Source: an uncultured Rothia sp.
GTDB taxonomy: Bacteria > Actinomycetota > Actinomycetes > Actinomycetales > Micrococcaceae
Assembly: GCA_946221065.1 (NCBI GenBank)
Contig: CAMIIO010000004.1
Location: forward strand, 124,001 to 188,000
Length of the DNA stretch: 64,000 nt
Direction: 5' to 3'
The translations under genes and the position numbers were made by a program. Positions 61,805-64,000 of this stretch are shown here, one piece after another (position 1 is the first letter of the stretch; each line of letters opens with the position of its first letter). The notes beneath the pieces are model-generated. The model saw only the letters and a list, made by a program, of their open reading frames with translations, did not search any database and was not told where the DNA came from.

Positions 61805-62923
61805 CTACAGAGTAGTTGCGGTGCGGGAATGAATGTACTCAACTAACCGGGTGAGCACGGTGGGGTCAGTACTCGGCGGTACGCCGTGCCCCAAGTTCAC
61901 AATGTGGGTGGGTGCCGCGTTACCGGCTTCTAATACCTCATCGGTATGCGCGGCAAGCGCGTCCCAGCCGGCGGCGAGTAAGGCGGGATCAATGTTGCCT
62001 TGCACAGGTACGCCCCCGCCCAAGCGACGGTTAGCTTCGGTGAGCGAAAGCTTATAGTCCACGCCCATGACGTCGGCGCCGGCCTCATGCATTGCAGGTA
62101 GCAGCTCGGCAGTTCCGGTACCAAAGTGAATACGGGGTACCCCAAAATCCTCAACGGCCGCCAGTGCCGTGGCGGAGTGCTTTTGGACGAACCTGCGGTA
62201 ATCGGCTTCGGATAGGGAACCTGCCCAAGAGTCAAAGAGTTGCACGGCGCTGGCACCGGCCTCTACTTGAGCGCGTAAGAATTGACCGGCGGTACGAGCC
62301 GCCCATTGCCCTAGGGCTTCCCAGGCTTCCGGCTCGGCGTGCATCATGGTACGCGGACGCAGGTGATCCCGTGAGGGGCCACCCTCCACCATGTAGGCAG
62401 CAACGGTAAAAGGCGCGCCGGCAAAACCGATGAGCGGGGTATCTCCTAGTTCTGCCACCGTGAGCGCTACCGCTTCTCGGATGGGATCTAGCGCGGCGTC
62501 GTCGAGTTCGGGTAAATTCTTGATGTCTTCCAGGGTGCGCACCGGAGTCTCCAAAACGGGACCGCGTCCGGGGACAATATCGACCTCCACACCGGCGAGC
62601 TTCATGGGGATCACAATATCCGAGAAAAAGATTCCTGCATCCACACCGTGACGGCGCACCGGCTGCAAAGTAATTTCCGCGGCAAGCTTTGGAGTGAGGC
62701 ATGCTTCCAGCATGGGAACACCCTCGCGTACCTGCAAATACTCGGGTAAAGACCGTCCAGCTTGGCGCATAAACCACACCGGCCGGTGCGCGCTGCTTCG
62801 CCCAGTCAACGCCTGCAGCATGGGCGAATCCGCAACATGTGTGGTTCGCAAGGGGTGAGCCGGAGGAAGGTGACCCAGCTGTTCGCTCGTTAGCAGAGCA
62901 CGTTGAGAATTTTTGGAAGTCAT
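61805..62923 (-). CDS. hemE: Uroporphyrinogen decarboxylase
   Basis: A 372-residue protein, first gene of the minus-strand heme operon. RPVWFMRQAGRSLPEYLQVRE holds the conserved Arg residues, FAGAPFTVAAYMVEGGPSRDH and QLFDSWAGSLS are family segments, and GHGVPPSTDP is the C-terminal signature. It makes coproporphyrinogen III. I chose the ATG at 62923 (MTSKNSQ) over an upstream start at 62992 because the extra 23 residues are hydrophobic and not family-like. The 158 bases to hemA hold divergent promoters. Confidence 0.95.
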   Translation of the reverse strand: MTSKNSQRALLTSEQLGHLPPAHPLRTTHVADSPMLQALTGRSSAHRPVWFMRQAGRSLPEYLQVREGVPMLEACLTPKLAAEITLQPVRRHGVDAGIFFSDIVIPMKLAGVEVDIVPGRGPVLETPVRTLEDIKNLPELDDAALDPIREAVALTVAELGDTPLIGFAGAPFTVAAYMVEGGPSRDHLRPRTMMHAEPEAWEALGQWAARTAGQFLRAQVEAGASAVQLFDSWAGSLSEADYRRFVQKHSATALAAVEDFGVPRIHFGTGTAELLPAMHEAGADVMGVDYKLSLTEANRRLGGGVPVQGNIDPALLAAGWDALAAHTDEVLEAGNAAPTHIVNLGHGVPPSTDPTVLTRLVEYIHSRTATTL

Positions 62924-63066
62924 ACTTACTATTGTGCCAAGAAAAGCTGAGTATTTTACGAACACACCGTCACTTATTGAGAAACAGGTCACTGCTTTTC
63001 TGGGGAGGTGGAAGAGTTGAGGTCATTTAAGCCTCAAGATATTAGCCTTTGCCTAGCACCTCAGCT

Positions 63067-63072
63067 TATGAT
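63067..63072 (+). promoter_or_regulatory. -10 element upstream of hemA
   Basis: TATGAT lies 9 bases before the hemA GTG at 63082; a transcript starting near 63079 would have almost no 5' leader. No Shine-Dalgarno sequence is seen. Confidence 0.45.
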
Positions 63073-63081
63073 AAATAAGTC

Positions 63082-64000
63082 GTGACTATTTTTTCTCTTG
63101 TAGCATCTCATCGCACCGTGGATTTACGCACCGTGGCAGACCTAGCCAGCGGGGCTCAGTTGTTGAACCCGGATTCATTGACGGAAAAAGTTTCTGGCAT
63201 GGTTATTCTTCCTACCTGCAATCGTCTAGAAATTTACGGCGAGTACGATAGCGGCTCCGGAGCCACTACACAAAAAATAGAACTTGACGTAAATCGTGTG
63301 GCTACGGCAATTTTTACTCAGCTTGCAGCACTCTCTAACCTTCCTTTTGACGTCGTTGAGTCAAGTTTTGAGGTTCTCTACAACGAGCAGGTAGCCCACC
63401 ACCTTTTTACGGTTGCCTCCGGTTTAGAGTCCGCCGTCGTTGGGGAAAGCGAAATCACTGGACAAGTCCGCAGGGCTATCACCACGGCTCACGAAAACGG
63501 CGTGGCAAGCGGAAACCTTGTTCGCCTTTTTGATCAGGCAGCTAATACGGCCAAACGAGTAGGGCAACAAACGATGCTTCGTTCACGGGGTCGCTCGATA
63601 GTTTCCGTGGCATTAGACCTTGCCGACGAGGTTGCCGAGGGGCAGTGGTCTGAACGACGCGCGCTCATCTTTGGTACGGGTTCTTATGCCGGAGCAACCG
63701 TTGCCGCGCTCACCCGGCGAGGCTGCACCAATATTTCAGTTTTTTCCTACTCTAATCGTGCAGCTACTTTTGCCGACAAACGTGGTATCACACCTATACA
63801 GCCCGAGGATCTTCCCCAGGCGCTTGCCGAAGCTGACATCATCATCGGCTGTTCCGGCAGTTCCGCTCCTCTTGCCGCAAGCGCTATTCCCGCCGGGAAA
63901 CATATTATTCTTGACCTCGCACTCTCACGGGATTTCGCCCCAGAGATAGCTGACTTACCCAATGTGGAACTCATTACCTTAGAATCGGTTCGCTTAGCAG
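63082..64000 (+). CDS. hemA: Glutamyl-tRNA reductase, N-terminal part (runs off the window)
   Basis: About 306 codons are present before the window edge. VASHRTVDL, LPTCNRLEIYGEY (the Cys is the catalytic nucleophile), VVGESEITGQVRRA and the NADPH-binding LIFGTGSYAGATV are signature segments of glutamyl-tRNA reductase, which commits glutamate to heme. It is divergent from the rest of the heme genes. The GTG start agrees with the family N-terminus and there is no ribosome-binding site, so it may be leaderless. Confidence 0.94.
   Translation, partial: MTIFSLVASHRTVDLRTVADLASGAQLLNPDSLTEKVSGMVILPTCNRLEIYGEYDSGSGATTQKIELDVNRVATAIFTQLAALSNLPFDVVESSFEVLYNEQVAHHLFTVASGLESAVVGESEITGQVRRAITTAHENGVASGNLVRLFDQAANTAKRVGQQTMLRSRGRSIVSVALDLADEVAEGQWSERRALIFGTGSYAGATVAALTRRGCTNISVFSYSNRAATFADKRGITPIQPEDLPQALAEADIIIGCSGSSAPLAASAIPAGKHIILDLALSRDFAPEIADLPNVELITLESVRLA

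Noticed and set aside
1..64000. CRISPR array, prophage or restriction-modification genes
   Set aside because: No regular repeats with spacers, no integrase, capsid or methylase/endonuclease genes were seen on either strand.

Overview
The window looks like chromosomal DNA of a moderate-GC actinobacterium of the Micrococcaceae, most likely Rothia (R. dentocariosa-like). This is inferred from the gene families (MtrAB-LpqB, PdtaS, Rv3235 family, AdnAB, UvrD2, UPF0182, the coproporphyrin-dependent heme pathway), from the fairly balanced base composition, and from the secreted LGFP-repeat proteins. The core gene order recalls the Mycobacterium tuberculosis region around Rv3193c-Rv3246c, broken into blocks.

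Layout. 1-5.2 kb: the 5' part of a PdtaS-like sensor kinase, an orphan CpaE-like ATPase and CpaB/SAF protein, a small excisionase-type HTH protein, a conserved unknown, a LysM membrane protein and an Rv3235-family protein. 5.3-14.1 kb: secA, hpf, comF and the lpqB-mtrB-mtrA signalling operon, all on the minus strand. 14.2-18.3 kb: a MetE-like protein, chorismate mutase, mnmA and a cysteine desulfurase, minus strand. 18.4-25.8 kb: trmL, an HtrA protease, a TPM-domain protein with pspA (an envelope-stress set), uridine kinase and an MFS transporter broken by a frameshift.

25.9-33.9 kb is the accessory region. It has a cold-shock gene, a secreted subtilase with LGFP repeats, a convergent GH25 lysozyme with LGFP repeats that is cut by an in-frame TAG, decayed ORFs, a phospholipase A2 gene whose signal-peptide region is out of frame, a coupled 70-residue membrane protein, and a dead IS5-type element with intact 16-bp terminal repeats. 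It ends at an initiator tRNA-Met gene. Most visible gene damage in the window lies here.

34-53.7 kb: UPF0182, a Lon-like PDZ protease, a DUF2342 protein, a YgjP-type metallopeptidase, uvrD2, an APH-like kinase, adnB-adnA, a DnaQ-like exonuclease and a ThrE exporter preceded by a striking double operator-like dyad. 53.8 kb to the end: a nearly complete coproporphyrin-dependent heme set (hemE-hemY-hemQ-hemH-hemC-hemD-hemB-hemL, minus strand) divergent from hemA, which runs off the window.

The best candidates for something undescribed are the phospholipase A2 plus small membrane protein pair, the paired LGFP-tagged protease and lysozyme, and the thrE upstream dyads. No CRISPR array, prophage or restriction system was seen. 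All functional calls come from reading motifs by eye; no database search was run.
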